Source of the DNA: Nocardioides sp. ChNu-153 | GTDB lineage: Bacteria; Actinomycetota; Actinomycetes; Propionibacteriales; Nocardioidaceae | Assembly: GCF_030466625.1 (NCBI RefSeq) | Contig: NZ_JADEVT010000002.1 | Span: forward strand, 310,001 to 374,000 | DNA length: 64,000 bases | Direction of reading: 5' to 3' | Shown: positions 34,271-46,061 of the stretch, one piece after another | How the letters are laid out: each line of letters starts with the position of its first letter | Numbering within the stretch: position 1 is the stretch's first letter | Program-made: the position numbers and the translations under genes | The notes under the pieces: generated by a model | What the model was told of the DNA's origin: nothing | Databases searched by the model: none | The model's input: the letters and a program-made list of their open reading frames with translations, nothing else

Positions 34271-35896
34271 GTGCTGAGGCCGGGACGGCGCCGGCCCCGG
34301 GGGCGCGACGTCACCGCCGCGCTGGCCCGTGCGCTGACGGTGTGGCGGCGCTCGGTGGCCGCCCGCGTGGTGGTCAGCACCGTGCTGCTCTCGGGTCTCG
34401 TCGTCGGCGGCGTGAGCTGGCTGCTCGTCGCCCAGATCCGCGAGGGGCTGCTCGACAGCCGCGTGCAGGCCGCCACCGCCGAGGCCGAGGACGAGACGAC
34501 GCAGGCGGGCGAGCGCCTCCTCACGTCGTCGGGCTCGGACTTCGACGTCGCCGCCCAGCTCGACCAGGTGGCGGCCCCGCTCAACCAGCGCGGCGCGGTG
34601 CGGGGCTACGAGGTGCTCCTCGTGCGCTCCGACGTGGCCCTCGCCCAGCCGCTCGACGAGGTCGGGTCGGTCTCCTCGCCCGGCGTGGACGCCGACAGCA
34701 TCCCGACCTCGCTGCGCGAGCACTTCCTCTCCGACGGCCAGCTCGCCTGGACGTGGACGCGGATGCCGGTGCCCGACGACGACGGGGGCTCCACGTCGGT
34801 GCCGGCGGTCGTCGTCGGCACCCAGCTGCGGATCCCGGCCGACGACGGTCCCTACACGCTCTACTTCCTCTTCCCGCTGACCCAGGAGGAGGAGACGCTC
34901 GCCCTCGTCGCCCGGTCGACGGTGGTGGCCGCGGCGCTGCTCGTCGTGCTCATCGGCGGCGTCTCGTGGGTCGTGGCGCGCCAGGTGGTGACGCCCATCC
35001 GCATGGCCCGGCGCGTCGCGGAGCGGCTCGCGTCGGGGCGCCTGCAGGAGCGCCTGCGGGTCACGGGCGAGGACGACCTGGGTCGCCTCGCATCGTCGTT
35101 CAACCAGATGGCCTCCAACCTGCAGCGCCAGATCCAGCAGCTGGAGGAGCTCAGCCGCGTGCAGCGCCGCTTCGTCGCGGACGTCTCCCACGAGCTGCGC
35201 ACACCGCTCACCACGGTGCGGATGGCGGGCGACGTCCTCCACGACGCCCGGGGCGACTTCGACGCGCCGACGGCGCGGGCGGCCGAGCTGCTGCAGGTCG
35301 AGCTCGACCGGTTCGAGCGCCTCCTGGGCGAGCTGCTCGAGATCAGCCGGTACGACGCGGGAGCCGTCGCCCTCGAGGTGGAGGACGTCGACCTCCGCCA
35401 GGTGGCCCGTCGCGTGGTCGACCAGACCGCGAGCCTCGCGCTCAGCTCCGGCGTGCACGTGCGGGTGGTGGAGCCGGCCCGCCGGTGCCGGGCGGAGGTG
35501 GACCCGCGCCGCATCGAGCGCGTCGTGCGCAACCTGGTCACCAACGCCATCGACCACGCGGAGTCCCGCGACGTCGTCGTCTCCGTCGACGCCGACGACC
35601 ACAGCGTCGCCATCGCGGTGCGCGACCACGGCGTCGGCCTCGCGCCGGGGGAGTCGGCCATGGTGTTCAACCGGTTCTGGCGCGCCGACCCGGCGCGTGC
35701 CCGCACGACGGGCGGCACCGGTCTCGGCCTGTCCATCGCGCTCGAGGACGCCCACCTGCACGGCGGCTGGCTGCAGGCCTGGGGAACCCCGGGCGGTGGC
35801 TCCCAGTTCCGCCTGACGGTGCCCCGCCGCGCGGGGGACCAACTGCGCCACAGCCCCATCCCGCTGCTGCCCGCCGACGCGGAGCCGGCCCGGTGA
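34271..35896 (+). CDS. mtrB: Sensor histidine kinase MtrB
   Basis: 541-aa membrane histidine kinase partner of MtrA. Two membrane helices (AARVVVSTVLLSGLVVGGVSWLL near 30-55 and TVVAAALLVVLIGGVSWVVA near 220) flank an extracytoplasmic domain of about 160 residues, followed by a HAMP linker (VTPIRMARRVAERLASGRL), the dimerisation helix with phospho-acceptor His307 in VADVSHELRTPLTTV, and the ATPase with NLVTNAIDHAE, DHGVGLAPGE and GGTGLGLSIALEDA. GTG start is preceded by GGAGG. Its stop overlaps the lpqB start by GTGA, so the two are co-translated. Confidence 0.95.
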   Translation: MLRPGRRRPRGRDVTAALARALTVWRRSVAARVVVSTVLLSGLVVGGVSWLLVAQIREGLLDSRVQAATAEAEDETTQAGERLLTSSGSDFDVAAQLDQVAAPLNQRGAVRGYEVLLVRSDVALAQPLDEVGSVSSPGVDADSIPTSLREHFLSDGQLAWTWTRMPVPDDDGGSTSVPAVVVGTQLRIPADDGPYTLYFLFPLTQEEETLALVARSTVVAAALLVVLIGGVSWVVARQVVTPIRMARRVAERLASGRLQERLRVTGEDDLGRLASSFNQMASNLQRQIQQLEELSRVQRRFVADVSHELRTPLTTVRMAGDVLHDARGDFDAPTARAAELLQVELDRFERLLGELLEISRYDAGAVALEVEDVDLRQVARRVVDQTASLALSSGVHVRVVEPARRCRAEVDPRRIERVVRNLVTNAIDHAESRDVVVSVDADDHSVAIAVRDHGVGLAPGESAMVFNRFWRADPARARTTGGTGLGLSIALEDAHLHGGWLQAWGTPGGGSQFRLTVPRRAGDQLRHSPIPLLPADAEPAR

Positions 35897-37713
35897 GGCG
35901 GGTGGCGGCGTCCGCCGCACGGGTGCCGGCCGTGCTGCCCGCCGTGCTGCTGCTCCTGGCGCTGGCCGCCGGGTGCGTCCGCCTGCCCGACTCGGGCGAG
36001 GTGACCGTGCCGACGGAGCGGCCGGGGCAGGAGGCGACGGCGGGCCTCGACTACGTGCCCCCGGGGCCCACGCCGGGCGAGTCGCCCGACGAGATCGTCG
36101 CCCACTTCCTGGGCGCCATGCGCGCGACCTCGCGGCAGACCAGCGTGGCCCGGTCCTTCCTCACCGCCGAGGCCGCCGGCTCCTGGACGCCGGAGGACCG
36201 CACGATCGTCTACGAGGACCTCGGGCGGCCCACGGGTGGCTCCCGGGTCACGACGCGTCTCGAGGGCGCCGCCGAGCTCGACGCCCGGGGGCAGTGGGTG
36301 GACGACCCGGCGTCGGCGTCGCGGTCGCTGACGTTCGAGCTCGCGCCCGAGAACGGGGAGTGGCGCATCGCGGCGCTGCCGGACGCCCTCGTGGTGCCGC
36401 GGTCGTGGTTCGAGGCCCGCTACCAGCCCGTCGACCTCTACTTCCTCGACCCCTCGGGCCGGATCCTCGTGCCGACGCCGGTGTTCCTGCCCGGCGGCTC
36501 GCAGCTGCCGGCGCGCACCGTGGCCGCGCTGCTCCAGGGCCCCCCGCCCGGCAGCGAGGGCGTCGTGACCACCGCGCTCGGCTCGGCGGCGCACCCGGGG
36601 TTGTCGGTCGAGGTCTCGCCCACCGGGGTCGCCGACGTGCGTCTCCCCGCGGACGGGGACGGCGAGGAGGGCGACGCGACGGCCGCCCTCGACGAGGGCC
36701 TCAGCGAGGCCATGGTCGCCCAGCTGGCGTGGACGCTGCGGCAGCTGCCGTCGGTGGCCCGCGTCCGCGTGAGCGTCGACGGCGTCCCGCTGCGGGTCCC
36801 CGACGGGGAGGACTCCTTCGCGATCGGCGCCGGCGAGCGGTTCGGTCCCGGCGCGGTGGGCGCCGACCCGGACCTGTTCGGCCTGACGCCCGAGGGCGCG
36901 GTCGTCCGCGTGCGCGAGCGGCGACTGCAGGCCGTCCCGGGCACCGAGGCGCTGCAGGCCGCGGGCGTGCGCACCCTCTCGGTGAACCTGTACGGCGACC
37001 GCGTGGCCGGGCAGGCCGGCGACCGGGTGCTGCTCACCGCGCTCGACGAGCCGGACACCGCTCCCGTCGAGGTCCCCGCGGCGGGCGAGGCGGTGCTCGC
37101 GTGGGACTTCGCCGACCGCACCTGGGTGCTCGACGGCGGCGACCGGGCCCGGGTGCGCGTCGTCAACCAGGGCAGTGTCGAGGCGGTGGCCGTCCCCGGC
37201 GTCACCGGCGAGCGCGCCACGCGGCTGCTGGTCTCGCGCGACGGCTCCCGCCTCGTGGCCGTGGTCGGGGAGCCGGGGGAGCAGCGCGTCGTCGTCTCCC
37301 GTGTGCGCTACGACGAGCGCGGCGGCGTCGTGGGCGTCGTCCCGGGCACCACCGTGCTCGACCTGCGGGAGGCGAGCGCGGCGGCCCCGGGCACGACCGA
37401 CGCCGGCACCGCCGCCCCCGTCACCACCGGCGTCGTGCGCGACGTCGGCTGGCGCTCGCCGACCGGGCTCGTCGTGCTGACGGGGCTCGGCGACGACCTC
37501 GTCGAGCTGCGCCAGCTGCCCGTGGACGGGGCGCCGGTGGACTCCGGCACCACGACGCTCCTGGTGACCACCGCCCAGCGCCTCGTCGCGTCCAGCGCCC
37601 CGGGCAGCGACCTGCTGCTCGTGGGCCCCGGTGGTGTCGAGGCGTACGACGGGGAGCGCATCACCGGTGTCGACGCCGTCCCGGACGTCGCCGCCCTGAC
37701 CTACGTCGGCTGA
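35893..37713 (+). CDS. lpqB: Lipoprotein LpqB, MtrAB accessory
   Basis: 606-aa lipoprotein that binds the extracellular part of MtrB and tunes signalling. The N-terminus has a charged start, hydrophobic AVLPAVLLLLALAAGC with a clear lipobox (LAAGC, Cys about residue 27), and the family opening VRLPDSGEVTVPTERPG. It continues with the GerMN-like region (VDLYFLDPSGRILVPTPVFLPGG and LPARTVAALLQGPPPG, about 170-230) and the C-terminal beta-propeller-like domain typical of LpqB (repeats such as LLVSRDGSRLVAVV). GTG 35893 overlaps the mtrB stop. Third gene of the conserved mtrA-mtrB-lpqB operon. Confidence 0.95.
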   Translation: MRRVAASAARVPAVLPAVLLLLALAAGCVRLPDSGEVTVPTERPGQEATAGLDYVPPGPTPGESPDEIVAHFLGAMRATSRQTSVARSFLTAEAAGSWTPEDRTIVYEDLGRPTGGSRVTTRLEGAAELDARGQWVDDPASASRSLTFELAPENGEWRIAALPDALVVPRSWFEARYQPVDLYFLDPSGRILVPTPVFLPGGSQLPARTVAALLQGPPPGSEGVVTTALGSAAHPGLSVEVSPTGVADVRLPADGDGEEGDATAALDEGLSEAMVAQLAWTLRQLPSVARVRVSVDGVPLRVPDGEDSFAIGAGERFGPGAVGADPDLFGLTPEGAVVRVRERRLQAVPGTEALQAAGVRTLSVNLYGDRVAGQAGDRVLLTALDEPDTAPVEVPAAGEAVLAWDFADRTWVLDGGDRARVRVVNQGSVEAVAVPGVTGERATRLLVSRDGSRLVAVVGEPGEQRVVVSRVRYDERGGVVGVVPGTTVLDLREASAAAPGTTDAGTAAPVTTGVVRDVGWRSPTGLVVLTGLGDDLVELRQLPVDGAPVDSGTTTLLVTTAQRLVASSAPGSDLLLVGPGGVEAYDGERITGVDAVPDVAALTYVG

Positions 37714-37727
37714 CGGGCCTGGGTCCG

Positions 37728-37772
37728 CACGGGCCCGTCCTGCACGGGCCGGTCCTGCACGGCCCGGTCCTC
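37728..37772. repeat. Three 15-bp tandem repeats between lpqB and comF
   Basis: CACGGGCCSGTCCTG-like units in tandem (37728-37742, 37743-37757, 37758-37772), in the short gap behind the lpqB stop. Paired GGGCCCG-like segments could also form hairpins acting as a terminator. Confidence 0.7.
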
Positions 37773-37829
37773 CACAGGCTGCCGCTGCGGCGGTGGCCCG
37801 GGTGCCCGGGCGGTGGTGGGATCAGCGTC

Positions 37830-38645
37830 GTGGACCGCCCTCCAGCCCCGCTAGCCCCGCCGTACCCCGCCGAGGCCCGGCCGGGGTGGTTCGGCGACGC
37901 GGTCGTGGACCTGGTCGCCGGCAGCACCTGCCTGGGCTGTGCGCGCCCCGGGCGGCTGGTCTGCCGGGCCTGCAGCGCGACGCTGGCCGTGCCGCCCGCC
38001 CCGGCCGTCGTGCGGCCGTGGCCCCGCGGCCTCGGGCCGGTCTGGTCGGCGGCGCCGCACGCCGACCTGCCGCGCGCGCTCGTCGTCGGTCACAAGGAGC
38101 GTGCCCAGCTCGGTCTGCGGCGGCCGCTGGCGGACCTGCTCGCGGGGGCCGTGGCCGCCGGCGCGGCGGCGGCGCTCCGACCGGGGACGGCTGCGGGCAC
38201 GGCTGCGGGCACGGCGGCGGTGCCGGCCGGGCGGCTCCTGCTCTGCCCGGTGCCGTCCCGGCCGGGCACCGCGCGGCGGCGGGGCCACGACCCGCTCCGG
38301 ACGCTCGTGCGCGGCGCCGCGGCCCGTCTGCGGGGCCGCGGGTGGGACGTCCGGGCCGTCGACCTGCTGGTCGCGGGCCGGGCGCGGGACCAGGGCGAGC
38401 TCGGTGCGCTCGAGCGCCAGCGCAACCTGCGGGGCACGATGCACTGCCCCAGCCCCCGCCTCGCCCGCTCCCAGCGCGCCTGCCCCCGGGCGTGGGTGGT
38501 GGTGTGCGACGACGTCGTCACGACGGGCTCGACGCTCGTCGAGGCGACGCGCGCGCTGGCCGCGGTCGGCGTACCGGTGCTGGTCGCGGCGACGGTGACG
38601 TCCACCCCACGGCGGGGTGGCGCCGCGGTGACCGGCCGGGGGTGA
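37830..38645 (+). CDS. ComF family phosphoribosyltransferase-like protein
   Basis: 271-aa protein of the ComF/GntX family (Rv3242c-like in this position). The N-terminal zinc-ribbon CLGCARPGRLVCRACSATL (four Cys, residues about 33-50) precedes the PRTase-type domain with VGHKERAQLGLRRPLADLL, PVPSRPGTARRRGHDPL and the nucleotide-binding loop VVVCDDVVTTGSTLVEATRAL. In Bacillus ComFC assists DNA uptake; in actinobacteria the role is unknown. The RPGTAAGTAAGTAAV stretch (about 112-126) is a local repeat insertion. GTG 37830 is a choice by family length. Confidence 0.85.
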   Translation: MDRPPAPLAPPYPAEARPGWFGDAVVDLVAGSTCLGCARPGRLVCRACSATLAVPPAPAVVRPWPRGLGPVWSAAPHADLPRALVVGHKERAQLGLRRPLADLLAGAVAAGAAAALRPGTAAGTAAGTAAVPAGRLLLCPVPSRPGTARRRGHDPLRTLVRGAAARLRGRGWDVRAVDLLVAGRARDQGELGALERQRNLRGTMHCPSPRLARSQRACPRAWVVVCDDVVTTGSTLVEATRALAAVGVPVLVAATVTSTPRRGGAAVTGRG

Positions 38646-38685
38646 TCGGGCGGCGCGTTCCCTTCCGTGGGGTGGGGGCGCCGAC

Positions 38686-38691
38686 TAACGT
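38686..38691 (+). promoter_or_regulatory. -10 box upstream of hpf
   Basis: TAACGT, 6 nt before ATG 38698. The start would lie at that ATG and produce a leader of about 237 nt before hpf. Confidence 0.4.
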
Positions 38692-38697
38692 CTCCAC

Positions 38698-38910
38698 ATG
38701 GAGTCCGCCCGGGTCCGACCTCGCGTCGCCCCGGCACGCCGTGCCTGCCCGCAGGCGCGACCCCGGCCCGCCGGCGAGCCGCTGACGGCCGCCGACCCGC
38801 CGACGGCCCCCGCACCTGGTGCGGGCGCGCGGACCCCGTCCACCGACCGGGAGCGCGGCGCCGACGGTGGCCCGCGCGTGCGTCCGCGAGGCGGTCGCCC
38901 CGGAGACTGA
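38698..38910 (+). CDS. Possible 70-aa leaderless ORF in the hpf leader
   Basis: Frame encoding a Pro/Arg/Ala-rich peptide (MESARVRPRVAPARRACPQARP...). It starts exactly at a leaderless promoter position but shows no domain, and in a genome this GC-rich such frames occur by chance. It ends 24 nt before hpf, whose own GGAGG lies in the gap. It could be a leader ORF, or only the untranslated leader of hpf. The whole stretch 38646-38934 holds nothing else recognisable. Confidence 0.3.
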   Translation: MESARVRPRVAPARRACPQARPRPAGEPLTAADPPTAPAPGAGARTPSTDRERGADGGPRVRPRGGRPGD

Positions 38911-38934
38911 CACACCACCACCAGGAGGTTCCGC

Positions 38935-39621
38935 ATGGACATCGTGGTCACCGGCCGGCACTGCGAGGTGACGGACGGATTCCGTTCGCACGTCGAGGAG
39001 AAGCTGTCCCGCCTCGAGAAGCACGACCACCGCATCATCCGGATGCAGGTCGAGGTCTCGACGGAGAAGAACCCGCGTCAGGCGGAGAGGTGCGAGCGCG
39101 TCCAGCTCACGGCGTTCTCCAAGGGTCCGGTGGTGCGGGCGGAGGCCGCGGCCGACCACAAGATGGCGGCGCTCGACCTGGCGCTCGACAAGATGGCGTC
39201 GCAGATGCGCAAGGCGGCCGACCGCCGCCGCATCCACCGCGGGCGCCACCAGCCCGTGTCGGTCGCCCAGGCGCTGGCCGCCACCGCGGTGGAGCCGCTC
39301 GCGCCCGAGCCGGTCGAGGAGCCGGTCGCCGCCGGTGGCGCGGAGCGCCACCAGGTGGGTCCCCTGACCGTCGAGGGCGACGGGCCGCTGGTCGTGCGCG
39401 AGAAGGTGCACCCGGCGGAGCCGATGACGCTCGACCAGGCCCTCTACGAGATGGAGCTGGTCGGCCACGACTTCTACCTGTTCGTCGACAAGGCGAACGA
39501 CCGGCCGTCGGTGGTGTACCGGCGGCGCGGCTACGACTACGGCGTGATCGCCCTCGACGTGGGCCACGGCCTCGACGAGGTGGACCCGAGCGTCGTCGCG
39601 GCGGGGCACGCCGGGGGCTGA
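38935..39621 (+). CDS. hpf: Ribosome hibernation-promoting factor, long form
   Basis: 228-aa protein that binds the ribosomal A/P region and, through its C-terminal domain, joins ribosomes as inactive 100S dimers during slow growth. The N-terminal RaiA/YfiA domain runs MDIVVTGRHCEVTDGFRSHVEEKLSRLEK to MASQMRKAADRRRIHRG (1-105); the C-terminal dimerisation domain has VREKVHPAEPMTLDQALYEMELVGHDFYLFVDK and VVYRRRGYDYGVIAL (about 150-215). The linker is Ala/Pro/Glu-rich. ATG 38935 follows CACCAGGAGGTTCCGC, a near-perfect ribosome-binding site. Located upstream of secA, as in mycobacteria. Confidence 0.95.
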   Translation: MDIVVTGRHCEVTDGFRSHVEEKLSRLEKHDHRIIRMQVEVSTEKNPRQAERCERVQLTAFSKGPVVRAEAAADHKMAALDLALDKMASQMRKAADRRRIHRGRHQPVSVAQALAATAVEPLAPEPVEEPVAAGGAERHQVGPLTVEGDGPLVVREKVHPAEPMTLDQALYEMELVGHDFYLFVDKANDRPSVVYRRRGYDYGVIALDVGHGLDEVDPSVVAAGHAGG

Positions 39622-39649
39622 ACCCGCCGCCCGTGCGAGGATGCCGCGC

Positions 39650-40348
39650 GTGACCACCTCCGCCCGGGCCTCGGGGCCTGATCCCGAGGCCGCGCCCGTG
39701 CGCGTGCTGGTGGTCGACGACCACGAGCTGTTCCGCCGGGGCCTGACGATGCTCCTCGGCGTCGACGGCGGCATCGCGGTGGTCGGCGAGGCCGGGGACG
39801 GCGAGGAGGGCCTGCGTCTGGCGACGAGCACGACGCCGGACGTGGTCCTCCTCGACGTCCGCATGCCGAAGGGCTCGGGCATCGCGGCCTGCAAGGCCAT
39901 CAAGGACGCGGTCCCGGCCGCCAAGATCATCATGCTGACGGTCTCCGACGAGGAGGCCGACCTCTACGAGGCGGTGAAGAGCGGCGCCTCGGGCTACCTG
40001 CTGAAGGACTCCTCGATCGACGAGGTGGCGCAGGCGGTGCGGGTCGTCGCCGACGGCCAGTCGCTCATCAGCCCCTCGATGGCCGTCAAGCTGCTCGACG
40101 AGTTCAAGCACATGTCGCAGGGGGAGCGCACCCCGTCGGCGAACCTCAAGCTGACCGAGCGCGAGCTCCAGGTGCTGCGCCTCGTGGCGACGGGCATCAA
40201 CAACCGCGAGGTCGCCAAGCGGCTGGAGATCTCGGAGAACACGGTCAAGAACCACGTGCGCAACATCCTGGAGAAGCTCCAGCTGCACTCGCGGATAGAG
40301 GCCGTGATGTACGCGGTGCGCGAGAAGCTGCTCGACCCGCCCCCGTGA
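39650..40348 (+). CDS. NarL/LuxR-type response regulator
   Basis: About 232-aa two-component response regulator. Receiver: VRVLVVDDHELFRRGLTMLL, the phospho-Asp in VVLLDVRMPKGSG (near residue 69), Thr in IIMLTVSDEEADLYEAVKSGASGYLLKDSS. Output: LuxR-type helix-turn-helix KLTERELQVLRLVATGINNREVAKRLEISENTVKNHVRNIL. No histidine kinase lies nearby, so it is an orphan. The start is ambiguous: ATG 39641 or GTG 39650. GAGGAT at 39637-39642 sits 7 nt before the GTG and overlaps the ATG, favouring GTG. Its stop overlaps the next gene by GTGA, suggesting joint expression with a DNA glycosylase-like protein. Confidence 0.9.
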   Translation: MTTSARASGPDPEAAPVRVLVVDDHELFRRGLTMLLGVDGGIAVVGEAGDGEEGLRLATSTTPDVVLLDVRMPKGSGIAACKAIKDAVPAAKIIMLTVSDEEADLYEAVKSGASGYLLKDSSIDEVAQAVRVVADGQSLISPSMAVKLLDEFKHMSQGERTPSANLKLTERELQVLRLVATGINNREVAKRLEISENTVKNHVRNILEKLQLHSRIEAVMYAVREKLLDPPP

Positions 40349-41589
40349 GCGCCCGTCCCGAGCAGCTGTCGGCCGCCCAGGCCCGCCGCGTCGCCCTCGC
40401 GGCGCAGGGCTTCACCGACCGCCGCCACGCCACCCCGACGCTGCGCACCTTCGACCGCGTGCTGCGCCGCACCGGGCTGCTGCAGATCGACTCCGTCAAC
40501 GTGCTGCAGCGTGCGCACTACATGCCGCTGTACGCCCGGATGGGCGCCTACGACGTCGGCATGCTCGACCGCGCGGCCTCCCGCGCGCCGCGCCGGGTGG
40601 TGGAGTACTGGGCGCACGAGGCGGCGTACGTGCCCGTCGAGCTGTGGCCCCTCATGGAGCTGCGCCGGACGGCCTGGCGGGAGCGCTACGCGCGCGAGGG
40701 CATCGGGGTGGAGCGCCCCGACCTGGTACGACGCGTGCTCGCCGAGGTCGCGGACCGGGGGGCCGTGACCTCGCGCGAGATCGACGAGGGCGCCCCGCGC
40801 CGCAAGGACCACTGGGGCTGGAACTGGTCGGACACCAAGCGGGCGCTGGAGATGCTGATGCGCACCGGCGAGCTCGCGGTGGCGGGGCGGACCGTGTCGT
40901 TTGAGCGGCGCTACGACCTGCCCGAGCGGGTGCTGCCGGCCGCCGTCCTGGCCGCGCCCGTGCCGGACGAGGCGGACGCCGTGCGCGAGCTCGTGCGCCG
41001 CGCGGCGCGCAGCCACGGGGTGGGGAGCACCGCCTGCCTGGCCGACTACTTCCGTCTGCGGATCGCGCCGACCGCGCGGGCGGTCGCCGAGCTCGTCGAG
41101 GCGGGGGAGCTGCGGCCCGTGCGGGTGCGCGGGTGGGAGGCGCCGACGTACCTCCACCACGAGGCCGCGCTGCCGCGCCGGGTCGCCGCGCGCACCCTGC
41201 TGAGCCCCTTCGACCCCGTCGTGTGGTTCCGGCCCCGGGCCGAGGCACTGTTCGACTTCCACTACCGCATCGAGATCTACGTCCCGGCCGACCAGCGGGT
41301 GCACGGCTACTACGTGCTGCCCTTCCTGCTCGGTGACCGCGTCGTGGGCCGCGTCGACCTCAAGGCCGACCGCGGCGCGGACGGCGGTGCCGGGCGCCTG
41401 CTCGTGCACGCCGCGTTCGCCGAGCCGGGCGCGCCGGCCGACACGGCCGAGCAGCTGGCGGCGACGCTGGACGACCTGACGGCCTGGCTCGGCCTGGCCC
41501 GGGTCCGGGTGGGGGACCGCGGCGACCTCGCCCCCGCCCTGGCCGCGGTCGTCGGTGCGGCTGCCGGGCGGGGTGAGCGGCGCGGGTAG
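40345..41589 (+). CDS. YcaQ/AlkX-like winged-helix DNA glycosylase
   Basis: 414-aa protein of the HTH_42 (winged helix) family to which the crosslink glycosylase YcaQ and the Streptomyces AZL-type glycosylases belong. The opening [16 protein letters not shown] is characteristic; the catalytic QxD motif is seen in [25 protein letters not shown] (near residue 47). Other signatures: [37 protein letters not shown], and [30 protein letters not shown] with [22 protein letters not shown]. It probably removes bulky alkylated bases or unhooks interstrand crosslinks. GTG 40345 overlaps the response-regulator stop. Confidence 0.88.
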   Translation: MSARPEQLSAAQARRVALAAQGFTDRRHATPTLRTFDRVLRRTGLLQIDSVNVLQRAHYMPLYARMGAYDVGMLDRAASRAPRRVVEYWAHEAAYVPVELWPLMELRRTAWRERYAREGIGVERPDLVRRVLAEVADRGAVTSREIDEGAPRRKDHWGWNWSDTKRALEMLMRTGELAVAGRTVSFERRYDLPERVLPAAVLAAPVPDEADAVRELVRRAARSHGVGSTACLADYFRLRIAPTARAVAELVEAGELRPVRVRGWEAPTYLHHEAALPRRVAARTLLSPFDPVVWFRPRAEALFDFHYRIEIYVPADQRVHGYYVLPFLLGDRVVGRVDLKADRGADGGAGRLLVHAAFAEPGAPADTAEQLAATLDDLTAWLGLARVRVGDRGDLAPALAAVVGAAAGRGERRG

Positions 41590-41663
41590 CATGGCGGGCG
41601 CGTCCGTCGCGCCCCGCGACGCCTGCGAGCGACCTACCGCAACCTGACCAGGAGTTCCATCCC

Positions 41664-44480
<2,817 letters not shown>

Positions 44481-44500
44481 CGCACCAGCACGCACACCGA

Positions 44501-44541
44501 CGACGAGCGCCGGGTCCCCACGGGGGGCCCGGCGCTCGTCG
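44501..44541. terminator. Bidirectional terminator between secA and the convergent Rv3235-like gene
   Basis: Nineteen nearly continuous pairs: 44501-44519 with 44523-44541 and one G-U, around a 3-nt loop. It lies between two stops facing each other. Confidence 0.8.
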
Positions 44542-44563
44542 CGTCCTGCGGCGCAACGGGTGG

Positions 44564-45130
44564 TCAGGCGAACTCGAGCGCCGTGCAGGTCCACCGCTCG
44601 TCGGCACGCTCGAAGCGGGCCGCGACGGCGCGGGAGCGACCGCCGTACCGCACGTGGGCGCACACCTCGGCGGTGCCGGGCCCGACGAACCCCACGTGGA
44701 CGCTCAGCACGTGCGGGCGCACCGTGGAGCGGCTGCGGCCCGCGCCGTGGTGGACGCTGGCCCGCGCGACGAGCTGGCCGCGGCGCTCGAGGTCGAGGTA
44801 GACCGCCCGCGCGGTCCAGCGCAGCAGCTGGGTCGCCGGGCGGTCTCCGCCCGCGATCTCGACGGCGGCCTGCACGTAGCGGTGCGCCCAGCGCTCCAGG
44901 TCGCGGCGCGTGCGCAGGTCGGCGTCGCCGGGCATTCCCGCGCCGGGACGGGCGGCCGCGGGCGCCACGCCCGCCTCCCGGGGGCGTCGTCGCGGGGCGG
45001 CGGGCGGGTCCATCTCGGGCACCAGGTCGAGCGCCAGGGTGCCCTGCAGGCTGGCCCGCAGGGGTACGACGGGGCGCGGGCCCGGCAGGGCGGTCACGGT
45101 GCCGCGGCGACGTCGGGTCGGGTCGGTCAT
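44564..45130 (-). CDS. Rv3235-family protein (SecA-neighbourhood, possible accessory factor)
   Basis: 188-aa actinobacterial protein of the Rv3235 family. The first 75 residues are Pro/Arg/Ala-rich and variable; the conserved part is the C-terminal 110 residues: RRDLERWAHRYVQAAVEIAGGDRPATQLLRWTARAVYLDLERR, then VRPHVLSVHVGFVGPGTAEVCAHVRYGGRSRAVAARFERADERWTCTALEFA, an alpha + beta fold resembling a SecA-binding/NTF2-like domain. Function unknown; always near secA. ATG 45130. It is the second gene after LysM on the minus strand, 11 nt behind its stop. Confidence 0.82.
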   Translation of the reverse strand: MTDPTRRRRGTVTALPGPRPVVPLRASLQGTLALDLVPEMDPPAAPRRRPREAGVAPAAARPGAGMPGDADLRTRRDLERWAHRYVQAAVEIAGGDRPATQLLRWTARAVYLDLERRGQLVARASVHHGAGRSRSTVRPHVLSVHVGFVGPGTAEVCAHVRYGGRSRAVAARFERADERWTCTALEFA

Positions 45131-45141
45131 GGCGGTCCTCC

Positions 45142-45945
45142 TCAGGGCGCGCGGTGCGGGGTCGGGGCGGTGGGCAGCGCAGCGCTCAGGTCGAGCCGCT
45201 GGCCGGGCAGGATCAGGTCGGGGTCGTTCCCCACGACGCCGCGGTGGGCGGCGTGCAGGCGCACGACGGCGGCGGCGACGTCGGCGTCGCTGCTGCCGGG
45301 GGGCAGGTGTGCTGCGGCCAGGTCCCACAGTGTGTCGCCGGGGACGACCGTGTGGGCGCCGGTGGCCCGGGCCGGCCCCGGAGAGGTGGCGGGCGGCGGC
45401 ACTGCCGGGGCAGCCGGGCCAGCCGGGCCAGCTGGGTCGGCCGGGGCAGCCGGGCCGGCTGGGTCGGTCGGGGCGCCGAGGGCGCCGGCGGCCGCGCCCT
45501 CGAGCGGGCGGTCGGGCAGCGGGAGGCCGTCGAGCAACGCACTCACCGGCGGGTCGCCCCCCGCCACCGCCCCGCTGGCGGAGCCGTCGCCGGGCGTGGC
45601 GTGGGCGGCGGGGGCGACCGCGGCGGACAGCACGACCACGCCGCAGGCGGCGAGCACCCAGCGGCGCAGGGCCTCCGGGCAGCCGGTGCGCCGGCGCTCG
45701 CGCCCCCGCAGCGCGTCGAGCGCCACGAGGGTCACGACGCACCAGCACCAGGGGGCCGCGAGGAGCAGCACGGCCGCGGCGAGGGCGGTGAGGAGCTCGC
45801 CGTACCCCACCGGGGCGCCGGAGAGGACCGGCAGGGCGGGGCCGAGGCTCGCCCAGGCGAGGACGAGCAGTCCCGCGAGGGCGGTGGTGGCGCCGGCCCA
45901 GACGGCGAGGACGCGTCGGGGCGACGCTGCGCTGAGGTGTGACAT
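45142..45945 (-). CDS. LysM-domain membrane protein
   Basis: 267-aa protein with a peptidoglycan-binding LysM module at its C-terminus: HTVVPGDTLWDLAAAHLPPG ... VVGNDPDLILPGQRLDL (about 210-255). It has three N-terminal hydrophobic segments (VLAVWAGATTALAGLLVLAWA, LLTALAAAVLLLAAPWCWCVV, WVLAACGVVVLSAAVAPAAHA), then a PAGPAAPADPAGPAGPAAP spacer made of DNA repeats, leaving LysM outside the membrane. Start: ATG 45945 (MSHLSAASPRRV). The two ATGs at 45978-45981 overlap or abut the -10 box of the strong promoter at 45980-46008, so they cannot be in the mRNA. Divergent from the Sm-like gene at 46062. Confidence 0.85.
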   Translation of the reverse strand: MSHLSAASPRRVLAVWAGATTALAGLLVLAWASLGPALPVLSGAPVGYGELLTALAAAVLLLAAPWCWCVVTLVALDALRGRERRRTGCPEALRRWVLAACGVVVLSAAVAPAAHATPGDGSASGAVAGGDPPVSALLDGLPLPDRPLEGAAAGALGAPTDPAGPAAPADPAGPAGPAAPAVPPPATSPGPARATGAHTVVPGDTLWDLAAAHLPPGSSDADVAAAVVRLHAAHRGVVGNDPDLILPGQRLDLSAALPTAPTPHRAP

Positions 45946-45979
45946 CCCGAGAACCTTTGCGTTTGCGTCTGTTTGCATC

Positions 45980-46008
45980 ATCTAAAGGCGACTAGGACGC
46001 GGTGTCAA
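45980..46008 (-). promoter_or_regulatory. Strong SigA promoter of the LysM gene
   Basis: Minus-strand -35 TTGACA (46003-46008), 17-bp spacer, -10 TTAGAT (45980-45985), the best promoter in the window. A second TTGACA lies 11 bp further upstream (46014-46019). It decides the start of the LysM gene. Confidence 0.7.
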
Positions 46009-46048
46009 CGGCTTGTCAACAGGCTGGCGCCGGCACACCGCGCGGTGC

Positions 46049-46054
46049 GAGGCT
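46049..46054 (+). promoter_or_regulatory. Leaderless -10 box of the Sm-like gene
   Basis: GAGGCT, 7 nt before GTG 46062. Confidence 0.4.
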
Positions 46055-46061
46055 CCACCCC

